From Sphingomonas endophytica (GTDB lineage Bacteria; Pseudomonadota; Alphaproteobacteria; Sphingomonadales; Sphingomonadaceae): DNA of 64,000 nucleotides. The DNA lies in assembly GCF_014199415.1 (NCBI RefSeq), contig NZ_JACIJN010000005.1, positions 186,001 to 250,000 of the forward strand. The letters run 5' to 3'. Below the pieces are notes generated by a model. It saw only the letters and a program-made list of their open reading frames with translations. It made no database searches and was not told the DNA's origin. Numbering within the stretch: the first letter of the stretch is position 1; every line of letters starts with the position of its first letter. Position numbers and translations under genes: made by a program. Positions 16,714-25,873 of the stretch are shown one piece after another.

Positions 16714-18483
16714 TCAGCCGTGCGCACGCAACGTACCGAGGAACGCCTGCCCGTAGGCGTCGAGCTTGCGCTGCCCGACCCCGGCGATCCGCCCGAGCGC
16801 CGCGAGCGAGGTCGGGCGCAGCGCCGCCATCTCGCGCAGCGCCGAATCGTGGAAGATGACATAGGGCGGCACGCCGGCCTCCTTCGCCAGTTCGCGGCGG
16901 GTGGCGCGCAGCGCCTCGAACACCGGATCGTCGACCGGATTGTCCGTCGCCCCGGCCCCGCGCCGGCGCCGCTCGCGCTTGGGCGGTTCGACCAGCGCCA
17001 GCGTCGCCTCGCCCTTCAGCAGCGCGCGCGCCGCCGGGCCGAACTCCAGCCCGCCATGCAGGTTGGTGCGCAGCGCGTCCTTGAGCAGCAAGGCGCGCCC
17101 GACCGGCTTGAGCAGCGCGATCTCGGTGCCATCGACGATGTTCCACACCGACAGCGCCTCATGCTTGTTCATCAGGCTGCGTTCGCTCGACTTTCCGGTC
17201 AGCACTTCCTCGATATAGGTCGCGCCGAACATCTGCCCGGTGCGGAACACCGCCGACAGATATTTGCGCGCCGTCTCGGTCGCGTCGATCGCCGCGGGCG
17301 GCGACAGGCAATTGTCGCAATTGCCGCAGGTCTCGGGCGGATGTTCGCCGAAGTGCCGCAGCAGGATCGCGCGGCGGCAGCCGGCGGTCTCGACCAACGC
17401 GCCGAGCGCCGCGAGCCGCTGCCGCTCGCCGGGCTGGCGATGTTCCTCGACCTCGCCGATCCGCTGGCGGGCGCGCGCGAAATCCTCCGCGCCCCAGAAC
17501 AGGTGCGCGACCGCCGGATCGCCGTCGCGCCCGGCGCGGCCGGTCTCCTGATAATAGGCCTCGATCGACTTGGGCAGTCCGGCATGCGCGACGAAGCGGA
17601 CGTCGGGCTTGTCGATCCCCATCCCGAACGCGACCGTCGCGCACATCACCATATCCTCGGACGCGACGAAATCGGCCTGGTTCCGCGCGCGCACCGCCGG
17701 ATCGAGCCCGGCGTGGTACGCGCGCACCGGGCGGCCGGTGATCTGGGTCAGCTGCGCGGCCATCTTCTCGGTCGCGGCGCGGGTCTGGACATAGACGATC
17801 CCGGGGCCGGGCGTGTCGCGCACCACGTCGGCGATCTGCCGCGTGCTGTTGTCCTTGGGGCGGATCGTATAGCGGATGTTCGGCCGGTCGAATCCGGCGA
17901 CGATCATCCCCTCGTGCGGGATGCCGAGCTGTTCGAGGATGTCGGCGCGGGTATGCGCGTCGGCGGTGGCGGTCAGCGCGAGCCGCGGCACATCCGCGAA
18001 CGTGTCGAGCAGCGGGCGCAGCAGCCGGTAGTCGGGGCGGAAGTCGTGCCCCCATTCACTGACGCAATGCGCCTCGTCGATCGCGAACAGCGCCGGGCGG
18101 CCGCGCGTCAGCAGATCGCGGAAGTCGGCGGTCGAGGCGCGCTCGGGCGCGACGTACAGCAGGTCCAGCTCGCCATCGAGATAGCGCCCGCGCGTCTCGG
18201 CCTTGTTCTCGTCGACACTGGTCAGCGTCGCGGCGCGCAGGCCCACTGCGGTCGCGGCGCGCAACTGGTCGTGCATCAGCGCGATCAGCGGGCTGACGAC
18301 GATACACGTCCCCTCCAGCATCGCCGAGGGCAATTGATAGCAGAGCGACTTGCCCGCGCCGGTCGGCATCACCGCGAGCGTCCGCTCGCCGGCGAGCACG
18401 CGCGTCACCACCTGCTCCTGCACGCCGCGGAATGCCGGGAAGCCGAAGATGCGGTGAAGGTCGGGAAGCGGATCGCGCGCCAT
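16714..18483 (-). CDS. recQ: ATP-dependent DNA helicase RecQ
   Basis: 589 residues from ATG 18483 (MARDPLPDLHRIFGF); the frame is open upstream without homology. Walker A is MPTGAGKS (about 40-46). The DEAH box is AIDEAHCVSEWGHDFRPDY. The helicase-C motif is YYQETGRAGRDGDPA. Four zinc cysteines appear in CRRAILLRHF and CGNCDNC, and a C-terminal HRDC-like domain ends the protein. It is a 3'-5' helicase for recombination and repair of stalled forks. Length and order match canonical RecQ. Confidence 0.96.
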   Translation of the reverse strand: MARDPLPDLHRIFGFPAFRGVQEQVVTRVLAGERTLAVMPTGAGKSLCYQLPSAMLEGTCIVVSPLIALMHDQLRAATAVGLRAATLTSVDENKAETRGRYLDGELDLLYVAPERASTADFRDLLTRGRPALFAIDEAHCVSEWGHDFRPDYRLLRPLLDTFADVPRLALTATADAHTRADILEQLGIPHEGMIVAGFDRPNIRYTIRPKDNSTRQIADVVRDTPGPGIVYVQTRAATEKMAAQLTQITGRPVRAYHAGLDPAVRARNQADFVASEDMVMCATVAFGMGIDKPDVRFVAHAGLPKSIEAYYQETGRAGRDGDPAVAHLFWGAEDFARARQRIGEVEEHRQPGERQRLAALGALVETAGCRRAILLRHFGEHPPETCGNCDNCLSPPAAIDATETARKYLSAVFRTGQMFGATYIEEVLTGKSSERSLMNKHEALSVWNIVDGTEIALLKPVGRALLLKDALRTNLHGGLEFGPAARALLKGEATLALVEPPKRERRRRGAGATDNPVDDPVFEALRATRRELAKEAGVPPYVIFHDSALREMAALRPTSLAALGRIAGVGQRKLDAYGQAFLGTLRAHG

Positions 18484-18589
18484 GTGCAGGGGCGCACCTA
18501 GGCGCGCGGGGCGGCTTCCGCAACCGCGGCGGGAACGGCGGGCGGCGCTGACGCGTAGTGCGCGGGTCACTGACCTGCGAAAGACCGCG

Positions 18590-18760
18590 ATGCGCGTGCG
18601 CCCCAATCTTGCCCTGTTCACCTTCGCGGCGGCGACCGCGCTGTCGGCGTGCGAGCGGCGCGCGCCGCAGACCGAGAGTCAGGCCGACAAGCCGCGCCCG
18701 ATCGCGCCCGCCGCCAAGGGGGTCGACGCGCCGCCCGAACTACCGGCCGCCGCTCGATGA
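18590..18760 (+). CDS. Small lipoprotein
   Basis: 56 residues: MRVRPNLALFTFAAATALSA followed by a lipobox cysteine (about 21) and a basic, proline/alanine-rich tail with no fold. It resembles many short sphingomonad lipoproteins; relation to LptM/YifL is possible but the LptM core is not evident. The stop overlaps the next ATG (ATGA), implying translational coupling with the GNAT protein gene. Confidence 0.6.
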   Translation: MRVRPNLALFTFAAATALSACERRAPQTESQADKPRPIAPAAKGVDAPPELPAAAR

Positions 18761-19035
18761 GCGTGGACCGCGTTACGGACCAGCGCTCCGAACAGGAGTT
18801 CGCACTAGAGGTGGACGGCCACCGCGCGGTCGCCGCCTATCAGTTGGAGGGCACGACGATCGTCTTCACGCACACCGTCGTGCCACCCGAGATCGAGGGA
18901 CGCGGGGTCGGCACCAAGCTGATCCGCGGCGCGCTCGACATCGTGCGCGATCGCGGGCTGAAGGTGGTGCCGCAATGCCCGTTCGTGCGGGCCTATATCG
19001 AGAAACATCCCGAGACGCGCGACTTGCTGGCTTGA
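18757..19035 (+). CDS. GNAT-like N-acetyltransferase, short (YjdJ/Acetyltransf_CG type)
   Basis: 92 residues. VVPPEIEGRGVGTKLIRGAL provides the acetyl-CoA binding RGxGxxL core, and VPQCPFVRAYIEKHPETRDL is the conserved C-terminal half of the small Gcn5-related family that includes human GTLF-type and bacterial YjdJ proteins. The length is typical. The substrate is unknown. It starts inside the stop of the lipoprotein gene and is followed by a family B repeat. Confidence 0.85.
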   Translation: MSVDRVTDQRSEQEFALEVDGHRAVAAYQLEGTTIVFTHTVVPPEIEGRGVGTKLIRGALDIVRDRGLKVVPQCPFVRAYIEKHPETRDLLA

Positions 19036-19040
19036 CCTTC

Positions 19041-19124
19041 CGTCATCCCGGACTTGATCCGGGATCCCGCTTCTTCCTCGCTCACCAGAAAGAAGCGGCG
19101 CCCCGGATCAAGTCCGGGGCGACG
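19041..19124. repeat. REPIN-like inverted repeat, family B, copy 3
   Basis: The left arm CGTCATCCCGGACTTGATCC and the right arm with CCCCGGATCAAGTCCGGGGC enclose CGCTTCTT...AAGAAGCGG. This is the most symmetrical copy of the family. It occupies the convergent gap before the M3 peptidase gene. Confidence 0.88.
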
Positions 19125-19134
19125 GACACGGAAT

Positions 19135-21291
19135 CTACTTCACCGCCACACGGCTCCCGTCGGCGTTCAGCCCGAGGTCGTGGAGCAGCGGCCCGACTTC
19201 CGGGTCCTTGCCGTTGAAGGCGCGGAACATCGGCGCGTAATCCTCGGTGTGGCCCTTCGACAGGATCATGTCGCGGAAACGCTGACCGTTGGCGCGCGTC
19301 AGCCCGCCATGATTCTCGAACCACGCATAGGCATTGGCGTCGAGCATCTTGGTCCACTGATACGCGTAATAGCCCGCCGAATAACCATTCCCCCAAATGT
19401 GGAGGAAATAGCTCGACCGATAGCGCGGCGGCACGTCGTCGGTGTCGAGCCCGGTCGCGGCGAGCGCCTTCGGCTCGAATACGTTGACGTCCTGCCGCCC
19501 CGCGCTCGCGGGCAGCGAGTGCCAGCTCATGTCGAGCTCCGCCGCCGCCAGCGCCTGCCCGAAGCTGCTGCCGGTGTTGAAGGTCGCGGCGCGCTTGATC
19601 TTGGCGACCAACGCGGGCGGGATCACCTGACCCTGACGGTTGACCGCATAATGCGGCAGCACCTTGGGATCGAGCGCCCAATGCTCGTTGAACTGCGACG
19701 GGAATTCGACGAAGTCGCGCGCGGTGTTGGTGCCCGACACCGACGGATAGGTCTGGTTCGCGAACAGACCGTGCAGCGCGTGGCCGAACTCGTGGAACAT
19801 CGTCGTGACGTCATCGAAGGTGATGAGCGCGGGCTGGCCCGCCGCCGGCTTGGTGAAATTGCCGACGTTGTAGATCACCGGCTTGGTGCCGAGCAGCTTC
19901 GACTGGTTGACGAAGTTCGACATCCACGCGCCACCGTTCTTGTTGTCGCGCTTCCAGTAATCGAAATACATCAGCCCGATCGGCGTGCCATTCTCCTCCG
20001 ACACCTCATAGACCATCACGTCAGGCTGATAGACGGGGATGTCGGTGCGGCGCTTGAAGGTGATGCCGTACAGCTGGTTGGCGGCGTAGAAGACGCCGTC
20101 GGTCAGCACCTTGTTGATCTCGAAATACGGCTTCAGCTCGTCCTGGTTCAGGTCGTATTTCGCCTTGCGCAGCTTCTCCGAATAGAGATCCCAGTCCCAT
20201 GGCTTGAGCTGGAAATCGCCGCCCTCTGCCTTGATCTGCTGCTGCAACTCGGCCGCCTCACGGCGCTGCTCGGCGCCGACCGGCTTGCCGAGCTGCTGCA
20301 TGAAGCCGAGCGCGGTGGTCGGGTTCGTCGCCATCTGGTCGGACAGCACGTAATCGGCCCAGGTCGCGAAGCCGAGCAGCTTGGCCTTTTGCGCGCGCAG
20401 CTCGGCGAGCTGGCTGATCGTCGCGCGCGTGTCGTTGGCGTCACCCTTTTCGGCGCGCGTCCAGCTCGCGTTGAACAGCGCCTCGCGCGTGGACCGGTCG
20501 GTCAGCGCGGCCAGCGCCGGCTGCTCGGTCGTGTTCTGGAGCTTGAGGACATATTTGCCGGTCAGCCCGCGCTCCTTGGCGGCATCGGCGGCGGCGGCGA
20601 TCTCCGCCTCCGACAGACCGGCCAGCTTGGCGCGGTCGTCGACGACCAGCGCGCCGGCCTTGGCGGCGGCGAGCAGCTTTTGCTGGAACGCGGTCTCCAG
20701 CGTCGAAAGCTGCGCGTTCAGCGCACTCAGCTTGGTCTTGTCGGCGGGCGACAGCTTGGCGCCGGCACGGACCATATTCTCATAGGTCAGCGTCAGCACC
20801 TGCAATTGCTCGGGCGTCAGCTTCAGCGTCTGGCGCGCGTCGTACAGCGTGCGGACGCGCGCGAAGAGCTGCGGGTTGAGCTGGATCGCGTCCTGATGCG
20901 CCGCGAACTTGGGCGCGAGCACTTCCTGCGTCTTCTGGAGCACGTCGTTGGTGTTCGCGCCGTTGACGCCGTAGAAGGCGAGCGCGGCGCGCTCCAGCAA
21001 CCGGCCCGAACGCTCCAGCGCGGCGATCGTATTGTCGAACGTCGGCATCGAACGCACGCGGACGATGTTGTTCACCTCGGCGAGCTGCTCGGCCATCCCG
21101 GCCTCGAGCGCCGGCTGATAATCAGCATCCTTGATGCGGTCGAACGGCGGTGCCTCGAACGGCAGCGTGCTCGGCTTGGCGAAGGGGTTGCTGGCCGGCA
21201 GGGGCGCAGCGGTTTGCGCCGCCGCGGCGATCGGCACGGCAGCAGAGGTCGTCATCGCGGTCAACAGGACGGCGGCGAAGGGCAGACGCAT
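19135..21291 (-). CDS. dcp: Periplasmic M3-family peptidyl-dipeptidase (Dcp-like)
   Basis: 718 residues from the ATG at 21291, which opens a signal peptide (MRLPFAAVLLTAMTTSAAVP to AAAAQ). The zinc site is TMFHEFGHALHGLF (HExxH), followed by the downstream ERDFVEFPSQFNEHW-type segment that supplies the third ligand in M3 enzymes. The domain order is typical for Dcp/oligopeptidase A. It removes C-terminal dipeptides from short peptides, here probably in the periplasm because of the signal sequence. Expressed alone; the downstream gap holds a repeat. Confidence 0.92.
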   Translation of the reverse strand: MRLPFAAVLLTAMTTSAAVPIAAAAQTAAPLPASNPFAKPSTLPFEAPPFDRIKDADYQPALEAGMAEQLAEVNNIVRVRSMPTFDNTIAALERSGRLLERAALAFYGVNGANTNDVLQKTQEVLAPKFAAHQDAIQLNPQLFARVRTLYDARQTLKLTPEQLQVLTLTYENMVRAGAKLSPADKTKLSALNAQLSTLETAFQQKLLAAAKAGALVVDDRAKLAGLSEAEIAAAADAAKERGLTGKYVLKLQNTTEQPALAALTDRSTREALFNASWTRAEKGDANDTRATISQLAELRAQKAKLLGFATWADYVLSDQMATNPTTALGFMQQLGKPVGAEQRREAAELQQQIKAEGGDFQLKPWDWDLYSEKLRKAKYDLNQDELKPYFEINKVLTDGVFYAANQLYGITFKRRTDIPVYQPDVMVYEVSEENGTPIGLMYFDYWKRDNKNGGAWMSNFVNQSKLLGTKPVIYNVGNFTKPAAGQPALITFDDVTTMFHEFGHALHGLFANQTYPSVSGTNTARDFVEFPSQFNEHWALDPKVLPHYAVNRQGQVIPPALVAKIKRAATFNTGSSFGQALAAAELDMSWHSLPASAGRQDVNVFEPKALAATGLDTDDVPPRYRSSYFLHIWGNGYSAGYYAYQWTKMLDANAYAWFENHGGLTRANGQRFRDMILSKGHTEDYAPMFRAFNGKDPEVGPLLHDLGLNADGSRVAVK

Positions 21292-21376
21292 CGGAACTCC
21301 TCGGGAACGTAACCTGCGCGCGGTGATGCACCCGCGCGCAGGTTGGGGCAAGATGGCTGCCCTGTTTCCCGGGATA

Positions 21377-21559
21377 TCAGACCGAGTCTTTCACCTTCTT
21401 CCCCGCGACCACTCCGAGCACGAGGAAGATCAGGAACAATGCGAGCGCGATGAAGAACAGGATCTTGGCGATGCCGACGAACGCGCCGCCGATCCCGCCG
21501 AATCCGAGCGCTCCGAGCACGAGCCCGGCGATAAGGAAGATGACGGCGAGTTTCAGCAT
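21377..21559 (-). CDS. DUF1328 family small membrane protein (YtjA-like)
   Basis: 60 residues with two hydrophobic helices: [20 protein letters not shown] and a second spanning [19 protein letters not shown], ending with a basic [11 protein letters not shown]. The GFGGIGG linker is the family signature. The function is unknown, although such genes are often stress- or stationary-phase-induced. It sits just downstream of dps on the same strand, which fits stress co-regulation. Confidence 0.85.
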   Translation of the reverse strand: MLKLAVIFLIAGLVLGALGFGGIGGAFVGIAKILFFIALALFLIFLVLGVVAGKKVKDSV

Positions 21560-21589
21560 GACGGGTCTCCGTGTCGATCGAGAAAGGAC

Positions 21590-22087
21590 TCAGCCCTTGC
21601 GGCTGGCTTCGAACAGGAACCAGGCGCGCTCCTCGGCCTGATCGGTCCAGTCGTCGACGATCCCGCTGGTGGCATTGTCGCCGGCTTCTTCGGACGCCTG
21701 CTTCACGTCGCGGAAACGCTCGACCAGGGTGAGATTGTCGTCGCGCAGCTCGGCGAGCATCTCGTCGGCGGCGACGAAGTCGCGGTCATTGTCCTTGATC
21801 GACTGCCGGCGCGAGATGTCGCCGATCGAGCGCAGCGTGGTGTTGCCGGTCTTGCGGACGCGCTCAGCGATCGCGTCGGTCACGCCGAGGATCTGCGCGG
21901 CCTGGTCGTCGAGCAGCAGGTGATAGTCGCGGAAATGCGGCCCGCTGACGTGCCAGTGGAAGTTCTTGGTCTTCAGGTACAGCGCATAGCTGTCCGCCAG
22001 CGCCGCGTTCAGCGCATCGGCCACCGTGCGCGTGTCGTTACGCGCCAGATCGGTCGGCGTTTCGAGGGCAGGATTGGTGTCGGTCAC
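21590..22087 (-). CDS. dps: Dps-type DNA-protection/ferritin-like protein
   Basis: 165 residues. The ferroxidase helices contain KTKNFHWHVSGPHFRDYHLL (His ligands), DDQAAQILGVTDAIAERVRK and a downstream acidic set. This is the standard Dps dodecamer signature that stores iron and protects DNA from peroxide. The gene ends 30 bp before the DUF1328 start, so the two are probably co-transcribed. Confidence 0.93.
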   Translation of the reverse strand: MTDTNPALETPTDLARNDTRTVADALNAALADSYALYLKTKNFHWHVSGPHFRDYHLLLDDQAAQILGVTDAIAERVRKTGNTTLRSIGDISRRQSIKDNDRDFVAADEMLAELRDDNLTLVERFRDVKQASEEAGDNATSGIVDDWTDQAEERAWFLFEASRKG

Positions 22088-22163
22088 GTTTCGCTCCGTA
22101 CGGATCAGGTGTCGGCAGCGAAACGATCACGGATGGGTTTGGCTCCCGGCCAATCGCCCCCGC

Positions 22164-22439
22164 TCAGGCGGCGCGGCGCGTCGCCTCCGCCTGATCGACC
22201 GTAACCGCCTGACCGAGCAGCTGGAGCCAGCGATGCACCGGCACGCCCCGCTCGCCGCGGGCCAGCGCGAGCCGGAGCTGATTCGCGACATCCATCGCGG
22301 CGGGCAGATGATGGTGGCGGGCCAGTTCGTGGATTCGGTCGATATCCGGCGCGAGTCGCGAAGGGCCGGCGCGCCATTCGATGGCGGCGATCCGGCGCGT
22401 CAGTTCGGCGCGGGCGGTGATGACATCGTCGTTGTTCAT
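22164..22439 (-). CDS. Hypothetical protein, 91 residues
   Basis: The ATG at 22439 follows a good AAGAGGAGATAG ribosome-binding site on the minus strand. The protein is helical and His-rich in the middle (HELARHHHLPAA), with an LRLALARGERGVPVHRWLQL segment. No domain recognised. It may belong to a lineage-specific family. It lies upstream of dps on the same strand with a 76-bp gap. Confidence 0.6.
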   Translation of the reverse strand: MNNDDVITARAELTRRIAAIEWRAGPSRLAPDIDRIHELARHHHLPAAMDVANQLRLALARGERGVPVHRWLQLLGQAVTVDQAEATRRAA

Positions 22440-22602
22440 GACGGCTATCTCCTCTTGTTCTCCTTGTAGCGGGCGGGCTGTTACCGGATGCTTAATCGCG
22501 CCGCGGCTTGACTTCACGCGCCACATACGCCAAGCGCCCCAGCCTGACGCGGCGGAGAAGCCTTCGCCGCATTTTTTCGTTTTCATTCGCTAGGAACTGG
22601 TC

Positions 22603-22770
22603 ATGGCAAAGCCGACCACCGTCAAGATCAAGCTCGTCAGCTCGGCCGACACCGGCTTCTTCTACGTCACCAAGAAGAACCCGCGCACCAAGACCGAGAA
22701 GCTCAGCTTCAACAAGTACGACCCCGTCGTGCGCAAGCACGTCGAGTTCAAGGAAGCCAAGATCAAGTGA
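22603..22770 (+). CDS. rpmG: 50S ribosomal protein L33
   Basis: 55 residues: [20 protein letters not shown], then [20 protein letters not shown] and a C-terminal [13 protein letters not shown]. This is the cysteine-free L33 type used by alphaproteobacteria. Length and sequence are canonical for a structural protein of the large ribosomal subunit. It stands alone, followed by a palindrome and an intrinsic terminator. Confidence 0.96.
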   Translation: MAKPTTVKIKLVSSADTGFFYVTKKNPRTKTEKLSFNKYDPVVRKHVEFKEAKIK

Positions 22771-22800
22771 TCGAGCGAGTCGCGTAGCGGTCGTTCGATC

Positions 22801-22820
22801 ATCCCGGCCGCGGCCGGGAT
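22801..22820. repeat. Perfect 20-bp palindrome downstream of rpmG
   Basis: ATCCCGGCCGCGGCCGGGAT reads identically on both strands. It is close in sequence to the arms of the family A/B repeats (CATCCCGG...GGGAT) and may be a minimal relative or a hairpin terminator element without a T-tract. Confidence 0.6.
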
Positions 22821-22858
22821 CCCGAGCCGCACGCGATTCGTCTGTTGCTTGCTTCCCG

Positions 22859-22890
22859 AAAGCCGCCTGCGCCCGACGCCGGCGGCTTTT
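22859..22890. terminator. Bidirectional intrinsic terminator between rpmG and divK
   Basis: AAAGCCGCC (22859-22867) and GGCGGCTTT (22881-22889) form a 9-bp stem around a 13-nt loop. The stem is followed by TTTT on the plus strand and by an A-run whose complement is a T-run on the other strand. It sits in the gap between two convergent genes. Confidence 0.85.
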
Positions 22891-22907
22891 CTGCGTGACG
22901 CGGCCGG

Positions 22908-23270
22908 TCAGGTCAACTCGGTGACAGCGGCCATGAACCGCGCCAGCGTGATCGGCTTCGACACATAAGCGTCCGCGCCCGCAGCGCGCAGCCGTTCCTC
23001 GTCCTCGCGCCCGGCATAGGCCGTCACCGCCATCACCGGGATGTGGCGCAGGGCCGCATCGGCCTTCAGTTGCAGGATCAGCTCATAGCCGGTGACGTGC
23101 GGCATCTGGATGTCCATGACGACCAGATCGGGCGCAAAGGCGCGCGCGCGCTCCACCGCCTCGCGCCCGTCGCGCACCGGCTCCACGAGGAAGCCGTGCG
23201 CCCGCAAGAGGTCGCTGAACAGCTTCAGATTGAGTTCGTTGTCCTCGACAACGAGCACCCTTTTTGCCAC
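22908..23270 (-). CDS. divK: Single-domain response regulator, DivK-like
   Basis: 120 residues, receiver domain only. Phosphoacceptor D53 lies in VVMDIQMPHVTGYE, the acidic pair E9/D10 in VEDNELN, T83 in AVTAY and K105 in YVSKPI. Sequence and length match DivK of the Caulobacter cell-cycle phosphorelay, which shuttles phosphate between DivJ/PleC and DivL; those partners are not in the window. The gene is divergent from the DUF3572 gene and convergent with rpmG. Confidence 0.85.
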   Translation of the reverse strand: MAKRVLVVEDNELNLKLFSDLLRAHGFLVEPVRDGREAVERARAFAPDLVVMDIQMPHVTGYELILQLKADAALRHIPVMAVTAYAGREDEERLRAAGADAYVSKPITLARFMAAVTELT

Positions 23271-23303
23271 GCGACGACCACTCCCACAGGGCGACGAAAG
23301 ATA

Positions 23304-23582
23304 ATGGTGCGCAACGACACAAATCCGGATGATGCCGTGGCACGCGCACTCGATGCCTTGACCTTCATCCTTAACGATCCGTTACGCGCCGGGCGTTTTC
23401 TCGACACAACGGGGCTTACGGCAGACAACCTGCGGAAATACCTTACAGATCCATCGACGCTCGCCGCAACGCTCACTTTCCTCGAAGCCCATGAACCCGA
23501 TCTGATCGCCTGCGCCGAATCGACCGGGCACAGCCCCGAATCGCTGGTAGCAGCACGGCGGGTGCTGGAGCAGACGCGATGA
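23304..23582 (+). CDS. DUF3572 family protein
   Basis: 92 residues, all-helical: ALDALTFILNDPLRAGRFL, DTTGLTADNLRKYL, LAATLTFLEAHEPDLIACAE. This layout matches DUF3572, a small alphaproteobacterial family of unknown function that is often next to divK. Its stop overlaps the HAD gene start by 4 bp. Confidence 0.8.
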   Translation: MVRNDTNPDDAVARALDALTFILNDPLRAGRFLDTTGLTADNLRKYLTDPSTLAATLTFLEAHEPDLIACAESTGHSPESLVAARRVLEQTR

Positions 23583-24208
23583 CCCGACCGCTGCTGATCT
23601 CCGACTGCGACGAGGTGCTGCTGCACATGGTCCGGCATTTCGCCGACTGGCTCGGGACGGTGCACGAGGTCGACTTCACGATCGGCACTTGGGAGCTCGC
23701 CAAGAGCATGAAGCGGCGCGGCAGCGACACGCCGATGACGCGCGAGGAGATGTTCGGCTATCTCGGCGGCTTCTTCCCCGACGAAATGCACCGCCAGACG
23801 CTGGTGCCCGGCGCCGGCGCGGCGCTGGCGATGCTCGCCGAGCGCGCCGATATCGTAATCCTCACCAATCTCGAGGATCATTGCCGCCCGCACCGCATCG
23901 ACCAGCTCGCCGGGCACGGGATCGCGCACCGTGTCGAGTGCAACCAGGGCGGCAAGGGCGCGCCGGTCGCGCGGCTGGTCGCGGAATATGGCAACCCGGT
24001 CACGGTGTTCGTCGACGATCTGCCGCATCACCACGAATCGGTCGCGGAGCATGCGCCGGGCGTGTGGCGGCTGCATATGGTGTCGGAGCCGCAGCTCGCC
24101 CCCGGCGTCCCGCCCTCCCCGCACGCCCATGCGCGGATCGACGACTGGGCGACCGCGCAGGCCTGGATCGCGGCGCGCTTCGACGAGGGCAGGCCGGCGG
24201 AGGCTTGA
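23579..24208 (+). CDS. HAD-superfamily hydrolase
   Basis: 209 residues. Motif I is ISDCDEVLL (nucleophile D9, acid/base D11), motif II is VILTNLED, and the C-terminal acidic motif is TVFVDDLPHHHESV. A cap region lies between about residues 15 and 75. Magnesium-dependent phosphatase activity is expected, but the substrate is unknown. ATGA overlap with the DUF3572 gene suggests coupled translation; RidA follows after 32 bp. Confidence 0.82.
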   Translation: MTRPLLISDCDEVLLHMVRHFADWLGTVHEVDFTIGTWELAKSMKRRGSDTPMTREEMFGYLGGFFPDEMHRQTLVPGAGAALAMLAERADIVILTNLEDHCRPHRIDQLAGHGIAHRVECNQGGKGAPVARLVAEYGNPVTVFVDDLPHHHESVAEHAPGVWRLHMVSEPQLAPGVPPSPHAHARIDDWATAQAWIAARFDEGRPAEA

Positions 24209-24240
24209 CCGCGGCGGGGCGCAGGCGGCAAGCAGCGCGC

Positions 24241-24711
24241 ATGACCGACCGCATCGATCGCGCTCTCGCAGAGCTGGGCCTCACGCTGCCGCAGGCGGCC
24301 GCCCCCGTCGCCGCCTATGTCCCCGTCGTCGAGGCGGGCGGGCTGCTCCACATCTCGGGCCAGTTGCCGTTCAGGGACGGCGCGGTGGTGACCGGGCGGC
24401 TCGGCGATGGCGTGTCGCTGGAGGACGGGCAGGACGCGGCGCAGCGCTGCGCGCTGATGCTCGTCGCGCAGATCAAGGCGCATTGCGGCAACCTCCAGCG
24501 CGTGACGCGGATCGTGAAGCTGGGCGTGTTCGTCAATTCGACTCCCGATTTCACCGACCAGCCCAAGGTCGCGAACGGCGCGTCGGAACTGATGGCCAAG
24601 CTGTTCGGCGACTCGGGCAAGCATGCGCGCTCGGCGGTGGGCGTCGCGGCGCTGCCGCTCGGCGCGGCGGTCGAGGTCGATGCGATCGTGGAAGTCGCCT
24701 CGGCCCTTTGA
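24241..24711 (+). CDS. RidA-family (YjgF) protein, longer subgroup
   Basis: 156 residues. The fold core includes YVPVVEAGGLLHISGQLPF, the ISGQLP segment of RidA, and AARCALMLVAQIKAHCGNL followed by VFVNSTPDFTDQPKVANGAS. RidA enzymes deaminate reactive enamine/imine intermediates released by PLP enzymes. This subgroup is longer than classic RidA (about 125-130 residues), so its exact substrate is not assured. It belongs to a same-strand run with HAD and FemAB-like genes. Confidence 0.88.
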   Translation: MTDRIDRALAELGLTLPQAAAPVAAYVPVVEAGGLLHISGQLPFRDGAVVTGRLGDGVSLEDGQDAAQRCALMLVAQIKAHCGNLQRVTRIVKLGVFVNSTPDFTDQPKVANGASELMAKLFGDSGKHARSAVGVAALPLGAAVEVDAIVEVASAL

Positions 24712-24742
24712 TCGCAACCCCCGCGATCCTATCTCGCGCGCG

Positions 24743-25873
24743 ATGACCTCGCTTACCGCGCGCCTGGTGCCCGGCGTTTCCGCCATCCCCGCCGAACAAT
24801 GGGATGCGTGCGCCGGCTCTGCCAACCCGTTCGTCGGCTACGCCTTCCTGACGGCGCTCGAGGAATCGGGCAGCGTCGGCGGGCGCAGCGGCTGGCAACC
24901 GGTGCCGATCGTCGTCGACGGCGCGGACGGCGCCCCGGTTGCGATCGCGCCCGCTTATGCCAAGGGGCATAGCCAGGGCGAATATGTGTTCGATCACGGC
25001 TGGGCCGATGCGTGGGAGCGTGCCGGTGGCCGCTATTACCCCAAGCTGCAGGTCGCCGCGCCCTTCACTCCCGTTCCCGGCCCGCGGCTGCTGCTGCGCG
25101 ACCCGGACGCCGCCGCGGCGCTGATCGGCGCGATCCAGGCGGTGGTGGCGCAGCACGAATTGTCCTCGGCGCACGCGACCTTCGTCACCCCCGAGCAACT
25201 GCCGCTGTTCGCGGCGGCGGGCTGGCTGGTGCGCGAGGGGACGCAATTCCACTGGCAGAATGACGGCTATGCGACGTTCGACGACTTCCTCGCCGCGCTC
25301 GCCAGCCGCAAGCGCAAGGCGATCCGCAAGGAACGCGCCGCCGCGGTCGCGGGGCTGACGATCCGCCACCTGACCGGCGCCTCGATCGGCGAGCGCGAGT
25401 GGGACGCCTTCTGGCAATTTTATCAGGACACCGGCAGCCGCAAATGGGGGCAGCCGTATCTGACGCGCAGCTTCTTTCCGCTGCTGGGTGAGGCGCTGGG
25501 CGAGCGCGTGCTGCTGATCCTCGCCGAGCGCGACGGCGTGCCGATCGCGGGGGCGCTCAACCTGATCGGCGACGATGCCCTCTACGGTCGTTACTGGGGC
25601 GCGACCGAGGAGGTGCCGTTCCTCCATTTCGAGCTATGCTATTATCAGGCGATCGACGCCGCGATCGAACGCGGCTTGGCGCGGGTCGAGGCCGGAGCGC
25701 AGGGCGAGCATAAACTGGCGCGCGGCTACGTCCCGGTATCGACCTGGTCGGCGCATTACATCCCAGACCCGAACTTCCGTCGCGCCGTCGCCGACTTCCT
25801 CGAACAGGAGCGGGTCGCGGTCGAGGGCGAACAGGCGTTTCTGGGTGAGCTGACGCCGTTCAGGCGCGGCTAG
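24743..25873 (+). CDS. FemAB-like/GNAT peptidogalycan-type protein (DUF482)
   Basis: 376 residues. Conserved features are NPFVGYAFLTALEESG at the N-terminus, FHWQNDGYATFDDFLAALAS, RKRKAIRKER, and ARVEAGAQGEHKLARGY near the C-terminus. They match the DUF482 family (PF04339), structurally related to FemABX aminoacyltransferases. The role is usually described as peptidogalycan biosynthesis or unknown. Its last 4 bp overlap the end of the convergent membrane-protein gene. Confidence 0.85.
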   Translation: MTSLTARLVPGVSAIPAEQWDACAGSANPFVGYAFLTALEESGSVGGRSGWQPVPIVVDGADGAPVAIAPAYAKGHSQGEYVFDHGWADAWERAGGRYYPKLQVAAPFTPVPGPRLLLRDPDAAAALIGAIQAVVAQHELSSAHATFVTPEQLPLFAAAGWLVREGTQFHWQNDGYATFDDFLAALASRKRKAIRKERAAAVAGLTIRHLTGASIGEREWDAFWQFYQDTGSRKWGQPYLTRSFFPLLGEALGERVLLILAERDGVPIAGALNLIGDDALYGRYWGATEEVPFLHFELCYYQAIDAAIERGLARVEAGAQGEHKLARGYVPVSTWSAHYIPDPNFRRAVADFLEQERVAVEGEQAFLGELTPFRRG